Origin: Escarpia spicata
Taxonomy: Eukaryota; Annelida; Polychaeta; Sabellida; Siboglinidae
Assembly (NCBI GenBank): GCA_963995525.1
Contig: OZ023213.1
Span: 40,964,276 to 41,028,275, forward strand
Reading direction: 5' to 3'
DNA length: 64,000 bases
The translations under genes and the position numbers were made by a program. Below the pieces are notes generated by a model. The model worked only from the letters and a program-made list of their open reading frames with translations, had not been told where the DNA came from and made no database searches. The stretch's first letter is position 1. Every line of letters begins with the position of its first letter. Of this stretch, positions 23,085 through 34,500 are shown piece by piece.

Positions 23085-25804
23085 GTCTTCTGATATCACC
23101 ACTCCAGCCAAGCGGCTGAAGTTATAGTTATGGCGGCTCGGTAGCACCAAAATTTTGACTACACCATTTGGTTCGGCCAGGCTCAATTTCTGGATCCACC
23201 CCTGTATGTGAATGTTTTGTCTGCATGAGAATTTTGCAGTAATGGGTGTCCTCGTTAAATTGCATATTGTTGTTAGAAATGCATGTGAATTAAAGTAAAG
23301 ACAATGTAAAGTACAAACATTTTATTGAAACTATTTGATAAGATTGACTACAAAATTATGAAAAGCACAATACAACTACAGGTACAATCACTGCACTTGA
23401 TATGCATAATGTAATAATTTTTAATATCACATACACATCACATGCACATAATATACAAAGCAACAATAGAAGAAAAAAATTAGGAAGAGGTTGAAAAAAT
23501 GTCAGGTACATATAAAAAACAAAAAGTTATTTTTATCACGATTCTTTGTTGCAAAAAAACAACACTAGTTAGTACATGTGATATCAAATGCTAGTTGTAG
23601 TTTATACATGCCTTATATGTTTACAACTCACAAAATTAGTGACTAAACAATTATGTGTATTTAACAACAATTGTTTATATTTAATACCCATAAAATGTAA
23701 ACCAATGAGAAAAAATTACTTACAAAGATGTTTAGTTGAACTTAAAATAGTGACTAGACTAGACAGGGTCATCCCTATGTGACTGAGAATTACATATACA
23801 ATCACTACATGCTACATTGCTCCAGTTTACTCAGCTGTATGAAGAGTACCTGCTACAGACAGTGGTGGATAGTCTTCACATATTAATTTCAGCTTAATGC
23901 TTCCCACATAAGTCAAGATGGTGTTTTGAGCAATCCTGAGGACTGGATAGTACGCAATATCAGAACTAACCTTACTCAGGTGTTGTTTAATTATCATGTG
24001 AAATGAAAATGTAATGTAAATTATTTGTGAAAATATAAAATAGTGATAAAAAATTATAATTTAGAAAGATGATACGTGACATGAAAAATATATAACAGTC
24101 CTCATGATTCATACATAATTTAAACAAGTAAAATGCTGCTGCCAGTGTATCAACAGACTGTTGCAGAAAAATGTAAAAAGGCTTTCAATACCATTACTTC
24201 ATCACAAACTTGTGTTGTACATAACAAGTGCCTGGTGTATGTTGGAAGAACTCAGCTGGCTGTCACTGACTATCAGCAACACAAAGACAATGGAACCCTA
24301 CCACTATAACAATGCTGGATAATTCACATATTTTTTCCAGGACACTGGTAAAAGTTATAGTTGAATTTAATACAAATACCTTGTATTATTGACTTTTGAT
24401 AAATGTGTCGTCACGTATAAAAATATCATACATGTCAGAGCCATGCTAACTGTCACTTTTTCTTCGGTATAGGTAGATGCAGATGTACAGCAAAAAGTCA
24501 GGAAGCTGGTATGCAGTACCATCAAAGATAGCGAAAACATACAGTGATGTCATCGATATCTAAACCGATGTAGTTCACCGAAGAATGCTCGACACTGAAC
24601 CTCTCTCACAGCGTTGAAAGTTGTTGCCCGAAGACTCATGCCATAACTGCCAGACCCTGGCACATCACCGATTGCAGAGCTAGTCAGGTGTCACTACATT
24701 CTTATGTCGAGTAACCTGCATTCTACATTGGTCTCCAGTCAGTCAAGCTAACTGACTGATCTAGAAGCCAGTGTACACCCCTTGGCACTGGGGAATCTGT
24801 CATGGATGCAACTCACGACACAATTGGAATCACTCGGTGGACATTCACATGACAAACTGTTAATATGCAGCGTATTGCATGGCTGTAGAATTATTTCCGA
24901 GATCCTGGACATACAACTGCCCAGTATGCCATATTAACTTGGAGAGCTAGTAGTACTAAGCACACTAGTTCAATCTCCTGTAAAGAAAAGCATATATTCA
25001 GTAAACAAAAACAGGCATCATAGTAGCGTTGGGAGGAAATAATTATGGAGTTGTTCATTGTCATAATCAGTAAATATAAAATAATGTTTCATGTATGATC
25101 TGCAGCATTTCACAAGAAAAAAGGCAGCAAGAAATGTTCTACTACAACTGCATCTATACATCTTGATATCTTACTTCTTGGGAACAGTCAGTGTTTACCG
25201 GGTGGAGAAAGGGGGTGGGTTGATACAGCATGCAGACATTAATGGATTATGCTATTTTTCAAAACGGTGAATTTTTTTTACTATTTTTCTTTACTAGGTG
25301 TTTATTGTCATTACAGCAATTTTAAATTGTTCAATTTCATTACAGTGATGCTTGATCTTAGTCAATATTATAGACTGAGTTTAATTCTGCTTATCAATAA
25401 AGTGCATTTATTTGTTTTGTTTTCAGTATATAAATTCACGTAACTGTCTGCCATGTGTAACTACTACACATATTCATGTTTGACATTTTAAGCCTGAGGT
25501 TTAATGGTCAACGTGTATGTTGGAAATGACAAGATGAGGTGTATTTTCTAACAGTGTATTTTCCTCGTCAAGTATTCAAAGGTTCATAATATGTATGTCT
25601 ATCTTCTTCAAGAATTAATCATTTATTTTATAAATTTATTTTAAAGTCATTGCCATATGCTAAATACTTTTTAAAAGTGTATTAATATGTCTTTGTTGAT
25701 ACGCTGGGTATAATATACAAGTGCAGAAGTTAACCTAGTTTTTCATGTCCAAGATGTTATTATTAAAATGTGTATGAAAACAAATGTATATTTAAATGTG
25801 CACA
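23085..25804. other. Centre of inverted repeat, no gene recognised (part 2)
   Basis: AT-rich sequence apart from a more GC-balanced stretch at 24470-24900. No domain motif or convincing exon was seen. It contains the headless SINE copy. Confidence 0.4.
23810..23965 (+). mobile_element. Headless SINE body copy
   Basis: Matches the body of the SINE at 20130-20450 (TGCTCCAGTTTACTCAGC, GAGTACCTGC, CAGACAGTGGTGGATA, AGGACTGGATA) but has no tRNA head, so it is 5'-truncated. Confidence 0.75.
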
Positions 25805-26658
25805 TTAAAATATGCTATATTTACTCCATAACAAGCTTCTTTATGGACAGTTCCTGTTGATAACATTTGTGCTGTATCGTAGACCCATGAATAAAGAAGA
25901 GACACAAAAAGGCATCCTGCCTGTTTATTGTTGTTTAAAAAAATTGTGGTTGTGGACAATTTGGTGGATAACATAAGTTACAGTGTCCACCATTTCACGT
26001 CCAGAGTGCTCTGATCATTCTTAACATTTAAAAAGTCTTGGTTGGATTTTGATGAGGTACTAGCATACATCAGTGAAGCAAATTTTGATTTCTGAAGTGT
26101 TTCACATTCTCATATTTTTTTAAAAGACACCATGTAACTTTCATCGTGAACTTCACTTGACACTGTGCCACATAACAGTGAGTAAAAATATCTTATCTTC
26201 TTTAATTTTAGGTGTAGATGTATTTTGGTTACCATCTAAGACTTTGTTTTTGCTGTCCAGTTATCTTTTTTTGCCCAGTATTGTGCTTCACCTATATATA
26301 TTTACCCAGACACGTACATAATGTAATATCAATAATAATTTACGAGTAAAGAGCTGTTAGGTTTCTTTTAAACTGGTTAATGGTCAGGAGTATTCTAAGT
26401 TTATGAGGCAGGGTATTCCTGAATACTGGTCCTGAATAATTTATTGTTAGGTTTTGAATGTTTGTTCTTACATTTAACACATAGAAATTTGCCAAACCTC
26501 TTACAAATAAGCCTGCTGGTATCCATTGACAAAGAAAACTATTATTTCATCAAGGCAGTATCATATTTGACAGGGACGAACAAACTACTAAGCTCATATG
26601 GTTATTCGCATTTACCTTTAATCCTACAGTCCTTTAGTTTAATGTTAAGATAACTCAC

Positions 26659-26825
26659 CTTTCTTTGTATAGAGACTTGCTCTTTTCCTCCAGCTTCTTT
26701 CCATACTGGGATAAGTATTCCTCTAGACTCCTCAGTGTAAATTTGGGTAGTTGGTGCATACCACCATGTACGTCCCTATACATGTTATTCTGCGGCAGTT
26801 TCATGCTGAGCTCCTCTTCATTAAC
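26659..26825 (-). CDS. SAP-like exon, intact right-arm copy
   Basis: A complete exon with acceptor TTTTCATTTTACAG and consensus donor AAAG|GTGAGT. It encodes the same NEEELSMKLPQ...LPKFTLRSLEEYL segment as the left-arm copy and continues through SKSLYKERK to the splice site. Conservation of this peptide between arms while the introns have diverged hints at past constraint. No further exons of a minus-strand gene could be joined to it, so this may be an orphan exon from an inverted duplication. Confidence 0.55.
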
Positions 26826-27091
26826 CTGTAAAATGAAAAACAATGATATTATCCCAAGTTATGTTCAATATGTGACTAAGATAAAGTATAGTGGTTTTAG
26901 AGTAAGACTGCTCATGATATAGAAGAAAGCACTGTTATCGGGCTGGGCTGGTACCCCCGCATTCCTCTCAGTAGTGTATGTTACTCCAAGGTTTTGTGCT
27001 GGTTTTTATAAAATATAGAAACACACCCTCCAATCTTTAGGTAAGGTAAGGATGTATTTTATTTATCCCAACAGCAGAAATAAATTATACA

Positions 27092-27345
27092 GAGTGTGGC
27101 TAGTGTAGTGGTTAGCACAGCCGCCTGGCATGCCAGTGCTCTGAGTTCGAAACCTGGACCGAGCAGGCATGATATTTGGTGTAAAAATCTGACTCTCAAA
27201 ATTGGGGACTGTGTATCCCTCGTGGCTCGGTGATCACATTAATGTAGGTCCCGTCTCAATTTGGGACGTAAAAGAACCACTGAGGACGACAAGCACCCTG
27301 GTAATGACCACCCTCAGTGCCAGTATATAAAGAATGAGACCTCAT
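27092..27345 (+). mobile_element. tRNA-derived SINE, right-arm copy
   Basis: Head with GTGGCTAGTGTAGTGG (box A-like) and GAGTTCGAAACC at 27143-27154 (box B), then a body ending in GGGACGTAAAAGAACCACTG and ACCACCCTCAGTG. This is the uninterrupted counterpart of 17899-18127. Upstream, GGTAAGGTAAGGATG with TTTATCCC at 27041-27072 looks like the reversed tail of another retroelement. Confidence 0.8.
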
Positions 27346-27771
27346 AAGACCATTACATTGTAACCACAATAATACAGACTAGTCAGCTAATAGAACATTG
27401 CCAAGCGCTGGAAACAACTAGAACTACAAAATATGAAAACAAATACTCAGATACAAATTTTACAATAACAATTTAATTTACATAATGTCAACAAAATACA
27501 AAACAAATCACTGTGTGATGAGAGACTCCACACTGTTTTTCTTACCTTAAGTTCTTACCTTAAGAACGGTCAATAATTGCCCAAGTTGAGCACTGAGACC
27601 GTCTCAAGGTTAGTTTTCTGTAGTGGTATTCCATTGTCTATTGATTTTGCTGCTATTGTTGTTGCTGTTGGCGTTATTGCTATTTTTTCTCTTTATCTTG
27701 TCTTTTCCGGTTTGCCTAGTCTCTAGGCTCGATTGTGTGCGTGCGTGCATGCATGCGTGCGTGTGTATGTG

Positions 27772-30720
27772 TTAGTATGTGAAGTTGTAGTTGTAGAGGT
27801 CTGGATGGTCTCTCCAGTCTCTTTGGAGGCGGGACTTCAGCTGATTGACTGTCTGTGCTTGGACTGTGTCTTCTGATAGTGCATTCCAGGATCTTACTAC
27901 ACGGGTGGAAAGGAAAGAATGTCTGGTTCCTGCTGATGTCTGTGTAACTAGTTTTTCTGTGTGACCTCTTGTGGTTCCAGTGGCTTTTAGGTACATCTGT
28001 TTTTGTGGACAGAGTTGGCATTTACAGTCCTGGTCGATTTGGTCGAGTCCCTTGATAATTTTGAATGATGTCGGCTCTTTGTCTTCTGTAGTGCAGTGTG
28101 GGGAGTTTCAGTTCTTTCAATCTGCTGCCGTAGGGTAGTCCTTTTGTTTCTGGCACTAGTCGTGTTGCACGCCGTTGGACTTGTTCGATGAGGTCTTGAT
28201 CTTTCTTTAGGTGAGGGAACCAGACACAGGATGCGTATTCCAGGTGTGGTCTGACCATTGCCTTATATAGTAGTAGGAATGTCTCCTTGTTGAGATGCCG
28301 GAATGTTCTGGCTAGACACCCCAGAACTCGATTGGCCTTTTTGACACTATTTTCGATGTGGTCGGAAAACTTGAGTTGTACGTTGATGGTGACTCCGAGG
28401 TCTTTTTCTGAGGTCACTGCATCAAGCTTGTGACTGCATTCACTGTCCATTCTCAGGTGGTATTTTTTTCGTGGGTTTGAATGTCCGAGGTGTAGAACGT
28501 GACATTTGTCAGGATGTAATTTCATTTGCATCGTATCCGACCAGTCTTGTAGTTTTGTCAGGTCTTCTTGTAGAGAGTTTGAGGAGTTGATGTCGTCTGT
28601 CAATGCTGCATAGAGCTTGGTGTCATCTGCAAACATAGAGGTCAGATTGTCCATGCGTCCTGGGATATCGCTGACAAGCATTGTGAATAGTATTGGTCCC
28701 AGGACTGACCCCTGAGGAACTCCGCTAAGTACACTACTCCAGTCCGATTGTTCTCCATGTACTGATACCTTTTGTCTCCGGTCACACAGGAATGCTTTTA
28801 TCCATCCTAAGGCTTTGTCTTTGATTCCTAGGCTTTCCAACTGTTTGAGAAGGCGCTGGTGTGGGACGGTGTCAAAAGCCTTTGCATAATCAAGGTAGAT
28901 TACGTCAACAGGTATGTTGTGTGTCAAAGCCTCAGTCCAGACATTCAGTGCTTCCAACAAGTTTGTGGTTGTACTTTTTCCGGCAGTGAAGCCATGCTGT
29001 TGCTCACATTCAAGGTGATTTATTTTGATGTGTTGTATGAGCTGTTCAACAATTACTCTCTCTAGAGTCTTGCAGATGATTGACGTCAGAGACACCGGTC
29101 TGTAATTTGCTGGGTTTCTCTTCTCAGATTTCTTGTATATGGGACAAATGATAGCATCTTTCCATTGTCTTGGCAGGATTGATGTGTTGATGCTTGAGTT
29201 AAAGATTATGTTGAGAGGCACACATAATTGTTCTGCCATCTCCTTCAGGATTCTTGGGCTGACGCCATCAATGCCTGGTGATTTGTCAGTCTTCAGTTGA
29301 AGAAGGCACTTCTTAACCAGTTCTTCGGTGACTTTGAATGTTGTGAGTGCTTCAGTAGTCAGGTTCTTTGGTGTGACATGCGGGACATTGGAAGTGTCTT
29401 CTTCTGTGAATGATTTGAAGAAATGTTGGTTTAGTACTTCAGCCGCCTCTTGGTCGCTTTGCGTAAGTGTTCCGTCCTGCTTGAACAATTGGCCTATGCC
29501 ACCCCTTGTGTTTGTTCTGTTTCTGATGTATTTCCAGATTCCTTTATTGTTCGTCCTACATTCCCTGGCTAGTTTATGTTCAAACTGTCTACGTGCTCTT
29601 CTGATTGCATGTTGAGCTGTGTTCCTGGATCTGATGTAGGCCTGGTAGTCTTCCCCTTCCTTTGTATTTAGGTATCTGATCCACGAGCTGTGTTTCCTTC
29701 TTACTTTTCTCAGGGCTGCTTGAGTCATCCACACTGGCTTGGCTCGGGTATTCTCGGTGATGGTATAGTGTGGCACACATTCATCAACTGTTTTTTTATA
29801 TATTTTCTCCAGTTTGTCTGTTGCCTCCTGTGTGTTCATTCCATCTAGTAATGTTGTCCAGTCTAGGTTTAGCATCTCTTTCATGTTTCCATAGTCTGTC
29901 TTGTCATAGCTGTAAATGGTCCGTTTCTTCGGTAGTTGCGCCACAAATATGTTAAGTTTCATGGTGAGACTGATGTGGTCGCTATTTCCCAAATGTGGAC
30001 CATAGTTTAGATTTGTTATTGTGTTTTCTTCTGTTGTGAAGATCAGGTCGTCCAGTGTTGGTTGTTGGCCTTGTCGGTATCTTGTTGGCTTGTGCACATG
30101 TTGATGATAGTATGTGTCCCTAATTACTTCAATGAACTGCTGTTCATCAGAACCATCCCTGTAGGTGTGCGGGATAGACGGTTCAGGATCCCATACTATC
30201 CTGTTGAGGTTGAAATCTCCCATTACAAGAGCATGTGTAATTCCTGATGCTTCTGAGCTGTGTCTGAGGGCTGCGTGTAGTTGCTTGTCTCTTTGCCTTG
30301 CTGTTTCTGGTGTGCCACTTCTGTAGACGCATCCTATTAGATTAGATTTGTATTTTGCATTGAATGTTATCCACACTGCATCTACAAACTGGTCAATGCT
30401 TGGGTGGGTATATCAGCATGCCTTGTATTCAGTCCTTATGTATATGCATGTACCTCTTATATCTGGTCGTTGTAGGTCGTTCGTAAAAAGATCAAATCCT
30501 GGTATGTGGAGGATTTCCAAGTTTGGTGCATTTCCATTTTTAGGTTTTATCTCGTTGAGAGCAATCACATCGTATTCTTGCGCAATGGTGTATAGTTCAT
30601 CATATTTGCTAAGTATCGAGTTGTCAATGTTGGTGTAGTATGTCCTTAGTGCATGCCGTGCTTTGCTGTTTCTTTGTGGTGCTGTGTTTCTATGTGCATG
30701 TGCATTGTGGTCCCGGTTTT
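27772..30720 (-). pseudogene. LINE ORF2, APE endonuclease and reverse transcriptase
   Basis: The ORF2 frame runs on from the ORF1 stop without a clear ATG (RNHRDPVENRDH), so it is probably translated by reinitiation or frameshifting. The endonuclease part includes MGDFNLNRI and LGNSDHISL. The RT palm has DYAKAFDTVPH, GVPQGSVLGPILF and the catalytic FADD of MFADDTK, all intact. An in-frame TGA at 30413-30415 splits the endonuclease. A frameshift near 28060 moves the last ~90 residues (HSFLSTRVVRSWNAL block) to frame 27772-28050. Apart from these two lesions it would be full length. RT block spacing and the C-terminal SWNAL-type motif support CR1/L2 affinity. Confidence 0.88.
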
Positions 30721-32139
30721 CTACTGGGTCTCTATGATTTCGCTTCCGTAGATTTTGTAGGTCTTGTTTGGATTGTCTTCTCTTCTCCGCATCAGCTGAG
30801 CCTGTAAGTTTTTTGACTCAGCTCTCTGTCTTGGTGTTAAGTCTGGTCTAATGAACACTGTGTTGTACCTCTCTTCTGAGCTGTTTCGGATTTCTTTGGC
30901 TTTACTTAGTACCTTCTTTTTGTCGTTGATGTTTCTCATGACGGCAAGGATCATTCTGGGTTTGCTATGGTCTGGCTGGCCAATTCGAGTAACTGATTCT
31001 GGTGCGGCGTCTAGCTTTAGGCAAGTTGTCATCATCTGTTTGACTTCGTGTAAATCTTGGCCGTTCTCTTTCATACCATGGATGATTAGATTGAGTTTTT
31101 TTGCCATGATTTGTTCTCTTTCTGTTATTTCTTCTTTCACTGCTGTGGCCAGGTCTTGGTTGGCTTGTGTTGTCATTGTTGGATGATTGACTGTAGTGTG
31201 TGTCTGATGTTGTATCAGCTTGCTGACCTCCTGTTGTAGTGTCTGTATCTGTGTGTTAATTTCCTGAGTGCTGTTCTCTAAATCCTTTTTTGTTGCTTTT
31301 TCTTTGAGTGACGTTTCTACTCGGATGATGCGTTTTGTTATTTGTGACATGTATTCTGCACAGCGGTCTTCTATTTCTTTGTCTGTATGTATAGCGTTGA
31401 GTGCCTTTGGTTTACATTTGTTGCAAAACCAACTGACATCATACTGTTTCAGAATAAGTAGATGAGCTGTGTCCATCTGCTGGCATTTCGCACACAGTAT
31501 TTGTAGGCATCTTTCGCATTTTAGCACTTCCTGTTTATGTTGCTTGCACTGGCCACACTTTGCCGTCTTTGACTTTGGCGACGTCTCTGGTTTGTTTGAC
31601 TGTACCTGTGATCTATCAAATGTCAGACTGTCTTTATCACTATATGCAGATTGTGGACCAACAGCATAGTTTATTTTGCATGGCAAATTTCTTTGAGACG
31701 GGACTTCATTTATTGTGACAGTTACCGGGCTGGTACCGGAGACGGAGTCAGGCCCGAAGACGGCGGGTGTGGTCGCCGACAACGGCGACGTTGCCGCCGG
31801 TGTCGAATTACTGGCACATTGTCTTTGAGAATTGCAATTGGATTGAACACACTGACCTTTAGGTTTCGTTGAGGAAGGGGTGTGATGATGCTCTAACAAT
31901 TCTTCAATTTCTGTGTCACTTTCCTGGTATTCGTTCAATTCTATAGTTGTGTTGTCGTCGGGACTGGTTCGCCGTGACCCCGGCCTTGACCTGTTAGTCG
32001 ATGTTTTATCGGTTGCGCTGGGCAACCGATCTCTGCCAGGGCGGCCGTTTGCTTCATGATCAAACTCTTTATATTTGTTGGGGGGTCTTACTGTTCTTCC
32101 GCTTCGTGTATATTCTATACCAGTTCCCCCTTCCGCCAT
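30721..32139 (-). CDS. LINE ORF1 protein with PHD-like zinc finger
   Basis: A 472-residue RNA-binding/chaperone-type ORF1 product. The start ATG 32139 has a strong Kozak context (ACCATGG). Residues 1-190 are low-complexity and basic or polar. Residues about 195-242 form a Cys-rich finger (CGQC, CERC, CAKC, CNKC pairs) of PHD type, known in CR1 ORF1 proteins. A coiled coil follows at about 265-330, then an RRM-like module starting NLIIHGMKENG with RIGQPDHSKPR and VFIRPDLTPRQRAESK. The frame is intact over its length. ORF2 follows directly in another frame. Confidence 0.88.
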   Translation of the reverse strand: MAEGGTGIEYTRSGRTVRPPNKYKEFDHEANGRPGRDRLPSATDKTSTNRSRPGSRRTSPDDNTTIELNEYQESDTEIEELLEHHHTPSSTKPKGQCVQSNCNSQRQCASNSTPAATSPLSATTPAVFGPDSVSGTSPVTVTINEVPSQRNLPCKINYAVGPQSAYSDKDSLTFDRSQVQSNKPETSPKSKTAKCGQCKQHKQEVLKCERCLQILCAKCQQMDTAHLLILKQYDVSWFCNKCKPKALNAIHTDKEIEDRCAEYMSQITKRIIRVETSLKEKATKKDLENSTQEINTQIQTLQQEVSKLIQHQTHTTVNHPTMTTQANQDLATAVKEEITEREQIMAKKLNLIIHGMKENGQDLHEVKQMMTTCLKLDAAPESVTRIGQPDHSKPRMILAVMRNINDKKKVLSKAKEIRNSSEERYNTVFIRPDLTPRQRAESKNLQAQLMRRREDNPNKTYKIYGSEIIETQ

Positions 32140-32941
32140 GGTGATCTTACTTGCTAATTGCTAGTAAATTTGAATGTATTTTGTATTTTATGTCGGAGTC
32201 AATCGAGCCTAACTGGTCAGACCGGAACTACTTCGCGTTTTTTTATCTTTAAAGTTTAATTATATTCACTTAAAACAGCCTCCCCCATTCATGACATAGA
32301 CGCTCACGCTTCATAGACGAGACTGACTGCACTGACCGTTTTATATACATATTAGATGGATGTATACGTTGCTTTCACTGAATTGTACACGTTATAGTAC
32401 GAATAAATATTATTATTGACAGTTTTCGAAACATCATGAATTATCGCTCACACACAGTACCAGCCTTCCTGACAAACAATTCGCGTTTTCTGGCAGACTG
32501 CTTGGCACTTCGTTTCTTCCGTTCATCGACTTTGAGTTCTTTTAAACTCCAACTTTTGATAAAACAGCTCATAACGTGGGTGAAAAATGCTCGATATAAG
32601 TAGTATGTACGTTACGACAGTGCAAGGCCTGACCAAAGCAATTATATAATTGCTTTGGCCTGACTTGCAAGGGATACTTCAGTATTTGTAAGTTGGTGTA
32701 GTTCGCTAGGGGGCAGCACAGCTTAGCTTACCTTAGGTCACTGAGTCCAATTTGTGCCAGATAATCTTTTCGAGAACTTCGTTTCGAGACAATATTTAGG
32801 AGACTTTTTTTGGAGAAAATCTTTTGAGAAAATCTTTTGGAGAAATATTTGATCAAACGACATTCTAGTGAATTATTTGACAACAATCTTGCACAATGAC
32901 AGCGTAAAGGGATACTCGAAAGTCAGAATTCGACAATCTCC

Positions 32942-33904
32942 TGCCTTAGTCACCTTCGCAATGTATCATACGTCCGAAAGCTCGTATCACTATAAGTGGT
33001 ACCAATAAATTTTAACTAAATAATACATTGTACATCATGTTATACGATCGAAATACGATTATTGTATTGAGGACGTGCACAACACTGTCGTCAATACAAC
33101 ATGATTGTTCTTTTCTAAAGCTATGATCGTGCAGTCACCAAACGAGTAATTCATATTTAGTACATGTAAGAGTCTGCGTGATAATACGGAGCTACGCGAG
33201 GACTGGCTGTTGCCTGATCGAACTCAGCAAAGATGTTTTGTTGCATTTTATTTCGCCAAGTGGAGGTTTACCATCTTGCAAAGACTCGGGATAATCCAGA
33301 ATCGAGCACGTAATGAAGATGCATATCGACTGTTTCGTAAAAAGAGGCGAGACACCCTAGCATGTGTTGCACTTTGGCTAGGGTGATCGATGCTCGTTGA
33401 CTGATGGCTATAACAGCGTGTTGAACAAATACGTCGTTCAACGAGTCGTCGAGTTCCTGATCGTTGGAACTACGAGTGTGGTAGCAGCAATGTTCCACGT
33501 CTTCCGGGACGACATCACTTTTGGTCAACTCAGTGTAGACAGGAAGTACCGAGTTCGTTACTACAATGTCGACGTCGTCGCTCAGTGACGAGGTGCATGA
33601 GGTAGAAGAGAAGGCGAGAGGGTGGGTGCGGGCGAATACGAAGAGGCCTCGCCTTCAAATAGAATATCGTCTTCGCTGCCAGTGAAGTCGACGTCGTTAT
33701 CAAGCCATTCTTGCATTCGCTCATGTTGCCACGAATCAGACGTGAGATCAATGACTTCGTACAACAGGCACAACGAGACCTATCGCTACAAGATCTGTTG
33801 TGGTTATTGTTTCGTACTACGCCTGTCCACAGGAGAGAGGGCACGGCGGCCGTTTAGTTCCAGTTGATAACTTGTGTGTTTAGAGGAGAGTATCAACACT
33901 GCCA
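32942..33904. other. No gene recognised
   Basis: Short minus-strand frames (33268-33528, 33582-33773; the latter reads EVIDLTSDSW and is acidic) have no recognised family and no clear splice pattern. No capsid-gene sequence resumes at the right edge of the inverted repeat. Confidence 0.4.
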
Positions 33905-34375
33905 CAATGTCCACATTTCACGGCACTGACACGGAAAGTGAGGTTTTGTTGTTGTTGTTCTTCTTCTTCTTTTTGATGTCGATGAGTTTCATCACGGAGA
34001 AATATTTTGAAAAGGACTGATTTGTTTTGTTGCTAGGAATTCGTCAATTTATTTTGAGTTCGTCCACGGTTATTACCTCCTCCTCCTCCAGGGTCAGATC
34101 GATGATATCATCGTTTTCTCAGATAGCAAAAAATACTAATGTTCAGAATATTACAGACACATTTCACGGCAATGCTACGGAAAGTGACATTTTGTTTTTA
34201 TTTTCGACGTCGTTTCAATTCTTTGCGATTATATTTTTAGACAACCGGTGACATGTTTTGTGTCAAAGCTTGGATTTCGTAAATTTGTTTTATGAGCTGG
34301 TCCACGTTTATAACCTCCTCATCCAGGGTCAGATCGGTGATATCATCGTTTTGCTAAATAGCAAAAATAATTACG
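33905..34375 (+). repeat. Two tandem ~220-250-bp units
   Basis: Each unit starts ACATTTCACGGCA followed by ACGGAAAGTGA and TTTTGTT, and ends in CCAGGGTCAGATCG, GATATCATCGTTTT and ATAGCAAAAA. Unit 1 is about 33910-34155 and unit 2 about 34157-34370. Confidence 0.75.
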
Positions 34376-34500
34376 TTAAGAATGTAAATATACTATTCTA
34401 TTCAAGAACTACTGGTCAGTTATGTCCCGCTGTTCATCTCTGACTGAAGAGTCAGTCAGTCGGATCTGCCTTCACCAGAAACCACTGTCTTGGTGTCGTT

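Larger units (their letters stand above)
27540..32235 (-). mobile_element. CR1-like LINE, near full length
   Basis: A minus-strand non-LTR element with a ~95-base 5' leader, ORF1, ORF2 and a short 3' UTR ending in two copies of CTTAAGGTAAG (27546-27570). It interrupts the right arm: the left arm reads GTTTTTATCTTTAAAG where the right arm is split, and GTTTTT-like sequence on both sides suggests a short target duplication. The full leader and near-complete ORFs point to a fairly recent full-length insertion. ORF2 carries one stop and one frameshift. Confidence 0.9.
25805..32941 (-). repeat. Right arm of large inverted repeat (interrupted)
   Basis: Reverse complement of the left arm in four collinear blocks (listed there). 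It is interrupted by the CR1-like LINE at about 27540-32235 and keeps about 350 bases (26313-26680) lost from the left arm. Confidence 0.88.

Noticed and set aside
27092..27163. A tRNA gene
   Set aside because: Same reason; it recurs as a unit with a non-tRNA body in both arms of the inverted repeat.
28859..31872. Plus-strand frames opposite the LINE ORFs
   Set aside because: Shadows of ORF1 and ORF2, which have clear domains.
33268..33844. Two or three short minus-strand genes
   Set aside because: Frames of 60-104 codons overlap each other; no motif, no splice pattern, no second copy in the window.
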